The position numbers and the translations under genes are program-made. Below are positions 25,803-33,632 of a DNA stretch of 64,000 bases, one piece after another. The DNA comes from AP-16 sp963755055. GTDB taxonomy: Bacteria; Pseudomonadota; Alphaproteobacteria; Rhizobiales; Xanthobacteraceae. The notes under the pieces are model-generated. The model was given only the letters and a program-made list of their open reading frames with translations. It was not told the DNA's origin and ran no database searches. The DNA is taken from positions 62,001 through 126,000 of the forward strand of contig CAVWIS010000057.1 of NCBI GenBank assembly GCA_963755055.1. The letters are read 5' to 3'. Position 1 is the first letter of the stretch. The number at the start of each line of letters is the position of its first letter.

Positions 25803-26495
25803 ATGACGAAATTCGCCCGTCTCATCGACACGCACCGCTGCACCGGCTGCCGCGCCTGCGTGTCGGCCTGCGCGGTGGAGAACCATTTCACCCCGGACGC
25901 GCCCTGGAACGTGATGATCGAGTACGAGGTGGGCACCTATCCGGACGTCAAGAAGGTGTTCAACACCATGAACTGCATGCACTGCGAGGATGCGCCGTGC
26001 AAGACGGCGTGCGACGCAGTGGGGGCCAAGGCCATCAGCAAGAACGAGTATGGCGTGGTGCTGGTCGACTACGACAAGTGCATCGGCTGCGGCCATTGCG
26101 TGGCGGTCTGCCCCTACGGGGTGATGCAGTTCAATCGCGACGTCCAGGAGCTCAGCCCGGGCCACGGCAAGGTGGGGGCCGAGCAGATCGCGGCGAGCGA
26201 CCGGCACCCGACCCACCGCAAGAAGGCCAAGGTGGTGGAGAAGTGCACGTTCTGCTGGCACAAGCTGGAGAAGGCGATCCAGGACGACAAGATGGAGCTG
26301 ATCGGCAAGGCGCAGGAATACACCCCGTCCTGCGACCTCGTCTGCCCGGTCGGCGCGCGGGTGTTCGGCGACATCGACGATCCGAACAGCGACGTGTCCA
26401 GGCGCGTCAAGGAAACCCATGCGGTGCAGCTGAAGAAGGAATTCGGCACCGGCCCGCAGGTCTACTACGTGCTCGAAGACGGAGCGAAGTCATGA
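25803..26495 (+). CDS. Four-cluster [4Fe-4S] electron-transfer subunit of the molybdoenzyme
   Basis: 230 residues, cytoplasm/periplasm soluble, no signal of its own (probably exported with the Tat catalytic subunit). Four cysteine sets are visible: CTGCRACVSACAVENHF, CMHCEDAPCKTACDAVGA, CIGCGHCVAVCPYGVMQF, and CTFCWHKLE paired with SCDLVCPVGARVFGD. This is the NrfC/PsrB/TtrB/ArrB layout. It passes electrons between the catalytic subunit and a membrane or cytochrome partner. The stop overlaps the next gene's start (ATGA). Confidence 0.9.
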   Translation: MTKFARLIDTHRCTGCRACVSACAVENHFTPDAPWNVMIEYEVGTYPDVKKVFNTMNCMHCEDAPCKTACDAVGAKAISKNEYGVVLVDYDKCIGCGHCVAVCPYGVMQFNRDVQELSPGHGKVGAEQIAASDRHPTHRKKAKVVEKCTFCWHKLEKAIQDDKMELIGKAQEYTPSCDLVCPVGARVFGDIDDPNSDVSRRVKETHAVQLKKEFGTGPQVYYVLEDGAKS

Positions 26496-26803
26496 GGCGG
26501 CTGGTTGCGTCGTCCGCCCTCGCGGCGGCGCTCGCTCTCGTCGCGGCCGGTGCCGCCGGCGCGGCGACGAAGAAGGGCGTCACGCTGTCGCTCGATCCGG
26601 TCAAGGGCTACTTCCATCAGACCCACGTCAAGACGATGAAGATGGGCTGCGGCAATTGCCACTCCAGGGACAACCCGGACGTCCTGTTCCTGCGCAAGGA
26701 CGACGTGGTGCCGGCGGCGATGCCCGGGCAGGTCAACCGCGCGGTCTGCCTCGGCTGCCACACCAAGCCCAGCAAGCCGGCGTGGTACGGTCTCTCGCGG
26801 TGA
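26492..26803 (+). CDS. Small secreted diheme c-type cytochrome
   Basis: 103 residues with a signal peptide (about 1-27, alanine-rich) and two heme-binding motifs: MGCGNCHSRDNP and VCLGCHTKPSKP, plus a conserved FHQTHVKTMKM that supplies likely distal His ligands. It resembles the cytochrome-c3/c7-type small donors. It overlaps both neighbours (ATGA with the Fe-S gene; GTGA with torD). It is the probable electron donor or acceptor of the molybdoenzyme; no NrfD- or NapC-type quinol anchor is encoded in the cluster, so the link to the quinone pool is unseen. Confidence 0.82.
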   Translation: MRRLVASSALAAALALVAAGAAGAATKKGVTLSLDPVKGYFHQTHVKTMKMGCGNCHSRDNPDVLFLRKDDVVPAAMPGQVNRAVCLGCHTKPSKPAWYGLSR

Positions 26804-27459
26804 TCGACAAGAGCGAGCTTGCCGGGGCGGCGGTCCACCGCAGCGCCCTCTACTGGGTGCTCGCGCAGGTATTTCTCACCCGTCCGGACGAGACATTCTT
26901 GGAAGATCTGCGGCGGAGCTTTCGCCGGAATGCGGACGCCAACGGCTCGCATGGGCTCGCGGCGGCACTGGCGGCGATCGGCGAGGCCGTGCCAGACGGC
27001 GAGACCGGCATCGACGAGCTGGCGGTCGAGCACACGCGCCTGTTCGGCGCCGTCAGCCCCGCCTATGGGCCGCCCCCGCCCTATAAATCGGAGCATCGTC
27101 CCTCGCAGGTGCCGGCCGAGCTGGCGGCGGCGGTCAGCGCCTTCTATGCGGCGGCCGGACTGGCGCCGGACGATGATGCGGCGCCGCCCGATCATCTCGG
27201 GACCGAGCTGAAGTTTCTCGCCCTGCTCTGCCATGAGGAAGCCGAGGCGTGGCGCGCGGGTGCGACCGGGAACGCGCTCGGCATCCTGCAGCAGGAAAGG
27301 GGCTTCCTCGACGCGCACCTGATGCCTTGGGCGCCGGCCTATCTGGCGACCGTCGAGGCGAACGCCCGACATCCGCTGTACGGTCGGGTTGCCGCGCTGG
27401 CGGCCATGTTCATCACGGAAGACGAATGCTTCACCGACGAGACGGTGCGCGCGATCTGA
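26800..27459 (+). CDS. TorD/DmsD-family molybdoenzyme maturation chaperone
   Basis: 219 residues starting with GTG at 26800, overlapping the cytochrome stop by 4 bp (GTGA). All-helical pattern with the TorD family signature VEHTRLFGAVSPAYGPPPPY and a C-terminal LKFLALLCHEEAEAW. Such chaperones bind the Tat signal of the cognate catalytic subunit and hold it during cofactor insertion, consistent with the signal at 23191. Translational coupling makes this the last gene of the four-gene operon. Confidence 0.85.
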   Translation: MIDKSELAGAAVHRSALYWVLAQVFLTRPDETFLEDLRRSFRRNADANGSHGLAAALAAIGEAVPDGETGIDELAVEHTRLFGAVSPAYGPPPPYKSEHRPSQVPAELAAAVSAFYAAAGLAPDDDAAPPDHLGTELKFLALLCHEEAEAWRAGATGNALGILQQERGFLDAHLMPWAPAYLATVEANARHPLYGRVAALAAMFITEDECFTDETVRAI

Positions 27460-27581
27460 CCGCGGGACTCGATCCGGCCGAAGGACCGCGCATTCGCCGG
27501 CTCTGCGGCCTCGCCAGAGGTCCGGTCCGGCGGGCGGCGGCGAACAGCCTTGCCATCAGTCTGCGGATCCGATATTTCGCC

Positions 27582-27599
27582 TTTCGTCGATAAACGAAA
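27582..27599. promoter_or_regulatory. ArsR operator candidate
   Basis: TTTCGT (27582-27587) and ACGAAA (27594-27599) are perfect inverted arms with a 6-bp spacer, and wider arms TATTTCG/CGAAATA surround them, 13 bp before the ATG at 27612. AT-rich palindromes of this geometry are typical for ArsR autoregulation. Confidence 0.6.
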
Positions 27600-27611
27600 T
27601 AGGTTCATTCC

Positions 27612-27956
27612 ATGTCGGCTGCCCAGCTCCGTCGCGAGGCACCGGCGCCGTCGCGGCCCGGCGACCGGGAGCGCATCGCCCGGCTGGCGAAGGCGCTCGC
27701 CCACCCGGCGCGGGTGCGCATCGTCGAGACGCTGATGCGGCGGACGACCTGCATCGGCTGCGACATCGTCGAGGAGATCGGGCTCGCCGCCTCCACCACC
27801 TCGGAGCACCTGCGCATCCTGAAGGAGGCCGGGTTGATCGTCGGCGAGATCGAGCGACCGCGGGTCTGCTATTCGCTCAATCCGGCGGCGCTGGCGCCGC
27901 TCGCCGCCTTCCTGACAGGCGCCATGACCGGGCCCGCCGCGAAACAGCAGGGCTGA
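27612..27956 (+). CDS. arsR: ArsR arsenic-responsive repressor (CxxC type)
   Basis: 114 residues: LAKALAHPARVRIVETLMRR for helices 1-2, then TTCIGCDIVEEIGLAASTTSEHLRIL for the sensor/recognition part. The CIGCD in front of helix 3 sits where E. coli ArsR has its CVCDL As(III) site, so arsenite sensing is likely. The wing is GEIERPRVCYSLN with a third Cys. It overlaps its regulon: palindrome upstream, acr3 starting 2 bp downstream, then arsC. Confidence 0.88.
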   Translation: MSAAQLRREAPAPSRPGDRERIARLAKALAHPARVRIVETLMRRTTCIGCDIVEEIGLAASTTSEHLRILKEAGLIVGEIERPRVCYSLNPAALAPLAAFLTGAMTGPAAKQQG

Positions 27957-27958
27957 CC

Positions 27959-29025
27959 ATGTCGACGTTCGAACGCTACCTCACCGTCTGGGTCGCCCTG
28001 TGCATCATCGTCGGGATCGCGCTCGGCCACTTCTTTCCCGCCGCCTTCCACATCATCGGCGCCGCCGAGATCGCCAAGGTCAATATGCCGGTGGCGGTGC
28101 TGATCTGGCTGATGATCATCCCGATGCTGGTGAAGATCGATTTTGCCGCCCTGTCGCGGGTCAAGGAGCATTGGCGCGGCATCGGCGTGACCCTCTTCAT
28201 CAACTGGGCGATCAAGCCGTTCTCGATGGCGTTGCTCGGCTGGCTGTTCGTCGGCTGGCTGTTTCGGCCATACCTGCCGGCGGGCCAGATCAACAGCTAT
28301 ATCGCCGGCCTGATCCTGCTGGCCGCCGCGCCCTGCACCGCCATGGTTTTCGTCTGGAGCAACCTGTCGGACGGCGAGCCGCATTTCACGCTGAGCCAGG
28401 TCGCGCTCAACGACGTGATCATGGTCGTTCGCCTTCGCGCCGATCGTCGGGCTCCTGCTCGGCCTGTCGGCGATCACCGTGCCGTGGGAGACGCTGCTTG
28501 CTGTCGGTCGTGCTCTACATCGTCGTGCCGGTCATCATCGCCCAGGTCATCCGGCGGAGCGTCATCGCCGGCGGCGGACCGAAGCGCTAGCGCGGCTTCT
28601 CGCCACCCTGCAGCCGGTCTCGCTCGTCGCGCTTGCTGGCGACGCTGGTCCTGCTGTTCGGCTTCCAGGGCGAGCAGATTCTGGCGCAGCCCTTGATCAT
28701 CGCGATCCTGGCGGTGCCGATCCTGATCCAGGTCTATTTCAATGCCGGCCTCGCCTATCTGCTCAATCGCGCCGCCGGCGAGGCGCATTGCGTCGCCGGC
28801 CCGTCGGCGCTGATCGGCGCCAGCAATTTCTTCGAGCTGGCGGTGGCGGCGGCGATCAGCCTGTTCGGCTTCGATTCGGGCGCGGCGCTGGCGACCGTCG
28901 TCGGCGTCCTGATCGAGGTTCCGGTCATGCTGTCGGTGGTGAAGATCGTCAACGCCAGCCGCGGCTGGTACGAGGCGGGCGGCGCGGTGCGGCAGCGCAT
29001 CGCCGACGGGAAGCCGGGAGGCTGA
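27959..29025 (+). pseudogene. acr3: ACR3-type arsenite efflux pump, broken by several frameshifts
   Basis: The N-terminal 154 residues (MSTFERYLTVWVALCIIVGI to QVALNDVIMV) and the C-terminal 130 residues (LATLVLLFGFQGEQIL to IADGKPGG) are a normal ACR3, including the helix-4 metalloid cysteine in AAAPCTAMVFVWS. In between, the frame changes four times within about 220 bp (near 28426, 28500, 28580 and 28635), yet the encoded peptides (FAFAPIVGLLLGL, LSVVLYIVVPVIIAQ, LLATLQPVSLVAL) remain ACR3-like in their own frames. As written it cannot make a functional pump. Dense single-base indels suggest sequence error as much as decay. Confidence 0.8.
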
Positions 29026-29028
29026 ACG

Positions 29029-29451
29029 ATGGATATCGTGGTCTATCACAACCCGGCCTGCGGAACCTCGCGCAACGTCCTGGCGATCATCGAGGCCGCC
29101 GGGTACGCGCCGACAGTGATCGAATATCTTCGCACCGGCTGGACCAGGCCGCAGCTGCTCGGCCTGTTTGCGGCCGCGGGGCTCACCCCGCGCACGGCGC
29201 TGCGCGAGACCAAGTCGCCGGCCGCCGAACTCGGCCTCATCGACGACGGCGTGTCCGGCGAAAAAATCCTCGACGCCATGGTGGCGCATCCCGTCCTGGT
29301 GAACCGCCCGATCGTCTGCACGCCGAGGGGGGTCAGGCTGTGCCGTCCAAGCGAAACCGTGCTCGACCTCATCGACCGCCTGCCGCCCGGACCGTTCCAC
29401 AAGGAGGACGGCACGCTGCTCATCGATCGGGATGGCCGCCGCGTCGGGTGA
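29029..29451 (+). CDS. arsC: Glutaredoxin-dependent arsenate reductase (ArsC)
   Basis: 140 residues, thioredoxin-like fold, reduces arsenate to arsenite using glutathione/glutaredoxin in the cytoplasm. Catalytic NPACGTSRN with Cys at residue 11; arsenate-contact arginines in RPIVCTPRGVRLCRPSETVL, with family motif ALRETKSPAAELGL. The reading frame is intact, unlike the preceding acr3, with which it is separated by 3 bp. Its presence with arsR and acr3 defines a standard arsenic detoxification operon. The C-terminal tail is somewhat longer than average. Confidence 0.9.
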   Translation: MDIVVYHNPACGTSRNVLAIIEAAGYAPTVIEYLRTGWTRPQLLGLFAAAGLTPRTALRETKSPAAELGLIDDGVSGEKILDAMVAHPVLVNRPIVCTPRGVRLCRPSETVLDLIDRLPPGPFHKEDGTLLIDRDGRRVG

Positions 29452-29463
29452 TTACCCCGGCGC

Positions 29464-31167
29464 TCATGCCGCGGTCTGCACCTGCTCGATGAAGCGCTGC
29501 ACCTCGCGGCGCAGCTCCGCCGCCTGCTGCGACAGCCTGTCGGCGGAGACCACCACCTCGTGGGCGGATTCGCCGGCCTTGGTCGACGACTCCCGCACGA
29601 TGCCGACATTGCTGGCGAGCTCGGTGGCGCCGGCCGCGGCACGCGAGGCGTTTTGCGCGATCTCGCCGGTTGCCGACTGCTGCTGCTCGATGGCGCTCCC
29701 GATCGCGGTCGAGATCACGTTCATGCTCTCGATCGTCCCGGCGATCCGGTCGATCGACGCCACCACCTCGGTGGTCGTGCTCTGGATCGCCTCGATCTGA
29801 CCCTGGATCTCGCTGGTCGCCCGCGAGGTCTCGCCGGCAAGGGTCTTCACCTCCTGCGCCACCACGGCGAACCCCCGGCCGGATTCTCCGGCGCGCGCCG
29901 CCTCGATGGTGGCATTCAGCGCCAGCAGGTTGGTCTGGCTGGCGATCCCGCGGATCAGGTCCATGACCTCGCCGATGCGCTGGGCCGCCTCGTTGAGCGC
30001 CTTGACGGCGGTGCCGGCGTTTCCGGCCTCCGCAACCGCGTCGCGTGCCACGGTCTTCGACTGGGTGACCTGCTCGGAAATCTGCTGGATCGACGAGGAG
30101 AGTTCCTCGGTCGCGGCGGCCACGATCTGGACGCCGTCCTGAGTGGCGTTGGCGGCGGTCGCCATGGATTCGGTCTTGCCGCTGGTTCCCTGCACGTAGG
30201 TCGACATGTCCTCGGCCATTCCGTGCATGCCGTCGGCTGCGGCGGCGACGCTTTCCACGATGCCGCCGACGCTGCTCTCGAAGGACGACACGAAGGACTC
30301 CACCTGCTGCCTGCGCTCGGACGCGCGACGGGCCTCGCTCGCGCGCTGCTCGGCCTCGAGCGTCTTCTTGGCGCGGGCATTCTCCTTGAAGATCTCCACC
30401 GCCGCCGCGACCCGCCCGATCTCGTCGGTGCGGTCGCGGTCCGGCACCTGGCAGCCGAGCTCCCCGCCGGCGATCCGGGTCATCGCCTCAGTGAGGCGCA
30501 CGGTCGGCCTGGCAATGCCGCGGCCGATCCAGAACGTCGCCAGGAACGAGGCGATGGCGAACCCGCCGACGATTCCTGCGAGCCGCCGGCTGGCGGCCGT
30601 GAGCTCGGTCATCTGCGCGGACACCGCGGTCTTCCGCGATCCGTCGAGCACAGCAGCGAGCTCGTCGAACTCAGCCCGCAACGTGGTGAACTTCTTGTTG
30701 GTCTCGCCCATCATCAGGGCGCCGTAGGAGGCGTCCATCTTGCCGAGCTCGACGGCCTGGTTACCGGCATCCAAATACTGGGCGAAATCGGCGGACAGCT
30801 TGCCGGCGAGATCCTTGGTGGTCGGCTGCTCACCCAGGATGGCGACATAGGCGGCGAACTCGCGAGTGAACCGCTCGACCTCGCCCGTAAGCGCGCGCGC
30901 GTCGGCGTCGCGCTTGGCGGTGTCGGTCTCGTTGGCGACCGCCGACATCAGGGCGAACAGCTGCGCGTGGATCAGCGTCGCCTGGTCGCGCACCACCAGG
31001 GCACGGCGCAGCGGCTCGAAGACCTTGCCGTCGAGTTGCTCGGTCGCGGCGATCTGTCCGTTGAACGCCGTGACGGCCAGGACCCCGGTGGCGAGCAGAG
31101 CCGCGATCAGCAGCGCGGGCGCGAGAAACACCTTTATCGCAATAGGCAGATTATTGAAGCGCAGCAT
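29464..31167 (-). CDS. Methyl-accepting chemotaxis protein, paired with a secreted Cache protein
   Basis: 567 residues. TM1 about 10-32 (AIKVFLAPALLIAALLATGV), periplasmic helical domain of about 150 residues, TM2 about 187-208, HAMP (RGIARPTVRLTEAMTRIAGG), then signalling helices with the tip SQTNLLALNATIEAARAGES. Start chosen at the ATG at 31167 (MLRFNNLPIAIK) because it precedes TM1 directly; the open frame runs further up into the Cache gene. It ends 12 bp after the convergent arsC. The Cache-domain gene is 83 bp upstream in the same direction. Confidence 0.85.
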   Translation of the reverse strand: MLRFNNLPIAIKVFLAPALLIAALLATGVLAVTAFNGQIAATEQLDGKVFEPLRRALVVRDQATLIHAQLFALMSAVANETDTAKRDADARALTGEVERFTREFAAYVAILGEQPTTKDLAGKLSADFAQYLDAGNQAVELGKMDASYGALMMGETNKKFTTLRAEFDELAAVLDGSRKTAVSAQMTELTAASRRLAGIVGGFAIASFLATFWIGRGIARPTVRLTEAMTRIAGGELGCQVPDRDRTDEIGRVAAAVEIFKENARAKKTLEAEQRASEARRASERRQQVESFVSSFESSVGGIVESVAAAADGMHGMAEDMSTYVQGTSGKTESMATAANATQDGVQIVAAATEELSSSIQQISEQVTQSKTVARDAVAEAGNAGTAVKALNEAAQRIGEVMDLIRGIASQTNLLALNATIEAARAGESGRGFAVVAQEVKTLAGETSRATSEIQGQIEAIQSTTTEVVASIDRIAGTIESMNVISTAIGSAIEQQQSATGEIAQNASRAAAGATELASNVGIVRESSTKAGESAHEVVVSADRLSQQAAELRREVQRFIEQVQTAA

Positions 31168-31213
31168 GAGCCGGCTGTCTTTCGCGAGGCGGGCAAGGAG
31201 ACGATGGAGCAGC

Positions 31214-31233
31214 GCGGCCGCCGCAGCGGCCGC
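31214..31233. other. GC-rich hairpin between the Cache and MCP genes
   Basis: GCGGCCGC occurs at 31214-31221 and again at 31226-31233 with a CGCA loop; each arm is its own palindrome, so a tight stem forms in the mRNA between the two cistrons. No T-run follows, so it may be an mRNA-stability or attenuation element setting a higher level of the upstream sensor protein. Low confidence in function. Confidence 0.4.
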
Positions 31234-31250
31234 CCGAGCATGCTCGCCGT

Positions 31251-31742
31251 TCAGCCCTTGTAGTAGCCGGAGCCGCACACCGTGTCGGCATCGACCTTGG
31301 TGATCCAGGCCGACTTGGCTTCCACCTTCTTGCTCAGCGGATTGGGCCACTTGAACTCGACCCAGCCGGAACCGTCGGCCTTCGCCTTCTTGATGATCTC
31401 GGCATTAACCTGCACGCCGTCGGGATCCTTGAGGCCGAGGAGATTCTTGCCGACCAGGGCCGGATTGCCGCCATGCGCCTTGTTGAGGCCAGCCATGTCG
31501 TAGCAGAACATGTAGAGCTCGCCGTCGACGAAGCCGCCGTCGGGACGGCTGAAATCGCCAAATGCCTTCTCCGGGCCGACCGCCTTGATGTGGGCGACGG
31601 CGCGCTCGACGAACGACTTGGTCTCGTCGGCGCTGCGACCGGCCAATGCCGGCGAGATCAGGCCGGCGATCGCCGCCGCGGCGACGAAACCGCGAAACCG
31701 CTTGTTGTTCAGGATGGATGAACTCTTCACTTCCGCCTCCAT
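31251..31742 (-). CDS. Secreted single Cache-domain protein
   Basis: 163 residues with a signal peptide (cleavage near LISPALAGRS) and an sCache_2-type small-molecule-binding domain: TKSFVERAVAHIKAVGPEKA, FGDFSRPDGGFVDGELYMFC, and near the end WPNPLSKKVEAKSAWITKVD followed by TVCGSGYYKG. Such stand-alone periplasmic Cache proteins bind small acids or amines. It lies upstream of, and in the same direction as, an MCP, as in two-component tactic modules where the ligand-binder and the transducer are separate. The two cysteines could form a disulfide. Confidence 0.8.
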   Translation of the reverse strand: MEAEVKSSSILNNKRFRGFVAAAAIAGLISPALAGRSADETKSFVERAVAHIKAVGPEKAFGDFSRPDGGFVDGELYMFCYDMAGLNKAHGGNPALVGKNLLGLKDPDGVQVNAEIIKKAKADGSGWVEFKWPNPLSKKVEAKSAWITKVDADTVCGSGYYKG

Positions 31743-31938
31743 GAGGGATTGCGCTTCGAGTGTTCCTAGCCGCTGGTGAATAAAAAGAAGCTAACGCGCG
31801 CATAAGTAGAAACAACGATCCGGAGCCCTGGGCGCCCCCTCCCTGCGCCGCCGCAGCGCCCACGCGCGCCCCTTGCATTTCGCCGGCGGTCGGCTGACAC
31901 ATTTGGCCGTCAGAAAAACCTAAACGGGAGGAGACCAC

Positions 31939-32718
31939 ATGACGGTGCGCAATCCGGCGCGCGAGCGCCTCGGCAAGGACGAGATCTGCCTCGGCATCGG
32001 GCTGCACCACGCCCGCACGGTGGACATCGCCGCCGCCATGGCGACGTGCGGCCTCGACTTCCTGTTCATCGACCTCGAGCACGGCACCATGCCGCTCGAC
32101 ACCGCGGTGCAGATCTCCATCGCCAGTCTCACCGCCGGCATCACACCGGTGGTCCGCGTGCCGGCGCGGCAATACGCGATGGCGACGCGCGCGCTCGACG
32201 GCGGCGCGCTCGGCATCACCATGCCGCATGTCGACACCGCGGAGGAGGCCCGCACCATCGTCGATCATCTCAAATACCCGCCGGTCGGCCACCGCTCGGC
32301 GGCGGGCGGGATGGCGTATTTCGGCTATCGCCCGACCCCGATCGGCGAGGCGACGAAGACGATGAACGCCGAGACCCTGGTGGTCGTCATGCTGGAGACC
32401 CCGCAGGCGATCGCCAATGCCGAGGCGATCGCATCCGTCCCCGGCATCGACGTGCTGCTGATCGGCACCAACGACCTGATGATGGAGATGGGGCTGCCCG
32501 GCCAGTTCGCCCACGCCGAGGTGCTCAAGGCCTACGAGACGGTGATCGCGGCCTGCCGCCGCCACGGCAAGTGGCCGGGCATGGGCGGGGTCTACGACGA
32601 CGCCCTGATGGCGAAGTACATCGCCATGGGGATGCGCATGATCATCGCCGGCAACGACCGCGGCATGCTGATGGCCGGGGTGACCCAGCGCGCGAAGTTC
32701 TTGCGTGGAGGAACGTGA
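31939..32718 (+). CDS. HpcH/HpaI aldolase/citrate lyase family protein
   Basis: 259 residues, TIM-barrel class II aldolase type. FLFIDLEHGTMPLDT is the metal/base signature; pyruvate-binding region TPVVRVPARQYAMATRALDG; second metal acid within VVVMLETPQAIANAEAIASV. It probably cleaves 4-hydroxy-2-oxo acids to pyruvate plus an aldehyde. GGGAGGAG precedes the ATG. It runs with a GST gene 59 bp downstream and is divergent from the Cache-MCP pair. Confidence 0.85.
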   Translation: MTVRNPARERLGKDEICLGIGLHHARTVDIAAAMATCGLDFLFIDLEHGTMPLDTAVQISIASLTAGITPVVRVPARQYAMATRALDGGALGITMPHVDTAEEARTIVDHLKYPPVGHRSAAGGMAYFGYRPTPIGEATKTMNAETLVVVMLETPQAIANAEAIASVPGIDVLLIGTNDLMMEMGLPGQFAHAEVLKAYETVIAACRRHGKWPGMGGVYDDALMAKYIAMGMRMIIAGNDRGMLMAGVTQRAKFLRGGT

Positions 32719-32777
32719 TTTCCGACAATGACGACCCCGCGGTTTCCGCTTCCCGAAATCCAAGACAGAGGCTGATC

Positions 32778-33464
32778 ATGCTGAAGTTCTACTACAATGC
32801 CGCGCCCAATCCGATGAAGGTCGCGCTTTTTCTCGAGGAATCCGGCCTGCCCTACGAGCCGGTGCCGCTCGACACCCGCAAGGGCGAGCAGCACCAGCCG
32901 GCCTATCTGGCGATCAACCCCAACGCCAAGGCGCCCTCGATCGTCGACGGCGAGGTGACGGTGTTCGACAGCAACGCCATCCTGCTCTATCTCGCCGAGA
33001 AGACCGGAAAATTCCTGCCCCCCAACACGCCGGTGGCGCGCGGCGAGCTGCTGAGCTGGCTGATGTTCGTGGCCTCGGGGATCGGCCCCTATTCGGGCCA
33101 GGCGGTGCATTTCAAGCACCACGCCCCGGAAAAGCTCAAATACGCGATCAACCGCTATTCCTACGAGGCCGAGCGTCACTACGGCATCCTCGACCAGCGG
33201 CTGGCGAGCCGGCGCTACATGCTGGGCGACACCTATACGATCGTCGACATGGCGGCGTGGGCCTGGGCACGGCTCGTCCCCTTCGTGATGGGCGAGGACG
33301 CGTTTGCCAAGATGCCGAACCTCAAGCGCCTGGTGGACGAGATCAGCGCCCGGCCGGCCGCCGCCCGCGCCATCGCGCTGAAAGATCGCCACGCCTTCAA
33401 GACCGAGATGGACGACGAGGCGCGCCGCCACATGTTCCCGCAGAATTTGCGGCTGGCGGGGTGA
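32778..33464 (+). CDS. Glutathione S-transferase
   Basis: 228 residues. N-terminal thioredoxin-like domain (KFYYNAAPNPMKVALFLEES; glutathione cis-Pro region NPNAKAPSIVDGE; ESNAI-like DSNAILLYLAEKTG) and C-terminal helical domain with MLGDTYTIVDMAAWAW. It has the bacterial GST (YfcG/YghU-like nu class) features, with Asn-Pro rather than Ser-Thr at the active site. Likely a disulfide reductase or glutathione conjugator. In an apparent operon with the HpcH/HpaI aldolase. Confidence 0.85.
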   Translation: MLKFYYNAAPNPMKVALFLEESGLPYEPVPLDTRKGEQHQPAYLAINPNAKAPSIVDGEVTVFDSNAILLYLAEKTGKFLPPNTPVARGELLSWLMFVASGIGPYSGQAVHFKHHAPEKLKYAINRYSYEAERHYGILDQRLASRRYMLGDTYTIVDMAAWAWARLVPFVMGEDAFAKMPNLKRLVDEISARPAAARAIALKDRHAFKTEMDDEARRHMFPQNLRLAG

Positions 33465-33468
33465 TCCC

Positions 33469-33632
33469 GTAGGGTGGGCAAAATCGGTGCACGGCCCAGG
33501 CCGAGCACGCATGCCTCGCCGAACGATTTTGCCCACGCGGCCGAGCAAACGACGCGGCGGACAGCGTGGGCAAATCGCCGGCAACGCCTCAATTTGATGG
33601 CAGCGCCGTTGCAGGCGATTTGCCCACCCTAC
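33469..33632. repeat. Intergenic GTAGGGTGGGC repeat, copy A
   Basis: Begins GTAGGGTGGGCAAAATCG and ends with the inverted GATTTGCCCACCCTAC, with internal GTGGGCAAA/TTTGCCCAC segments. It fills the gap between convergent GST and TRAP genes; the DctM stop codon lies inside its last bases, so it may help end both transcripts. Confidence 0.8.
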
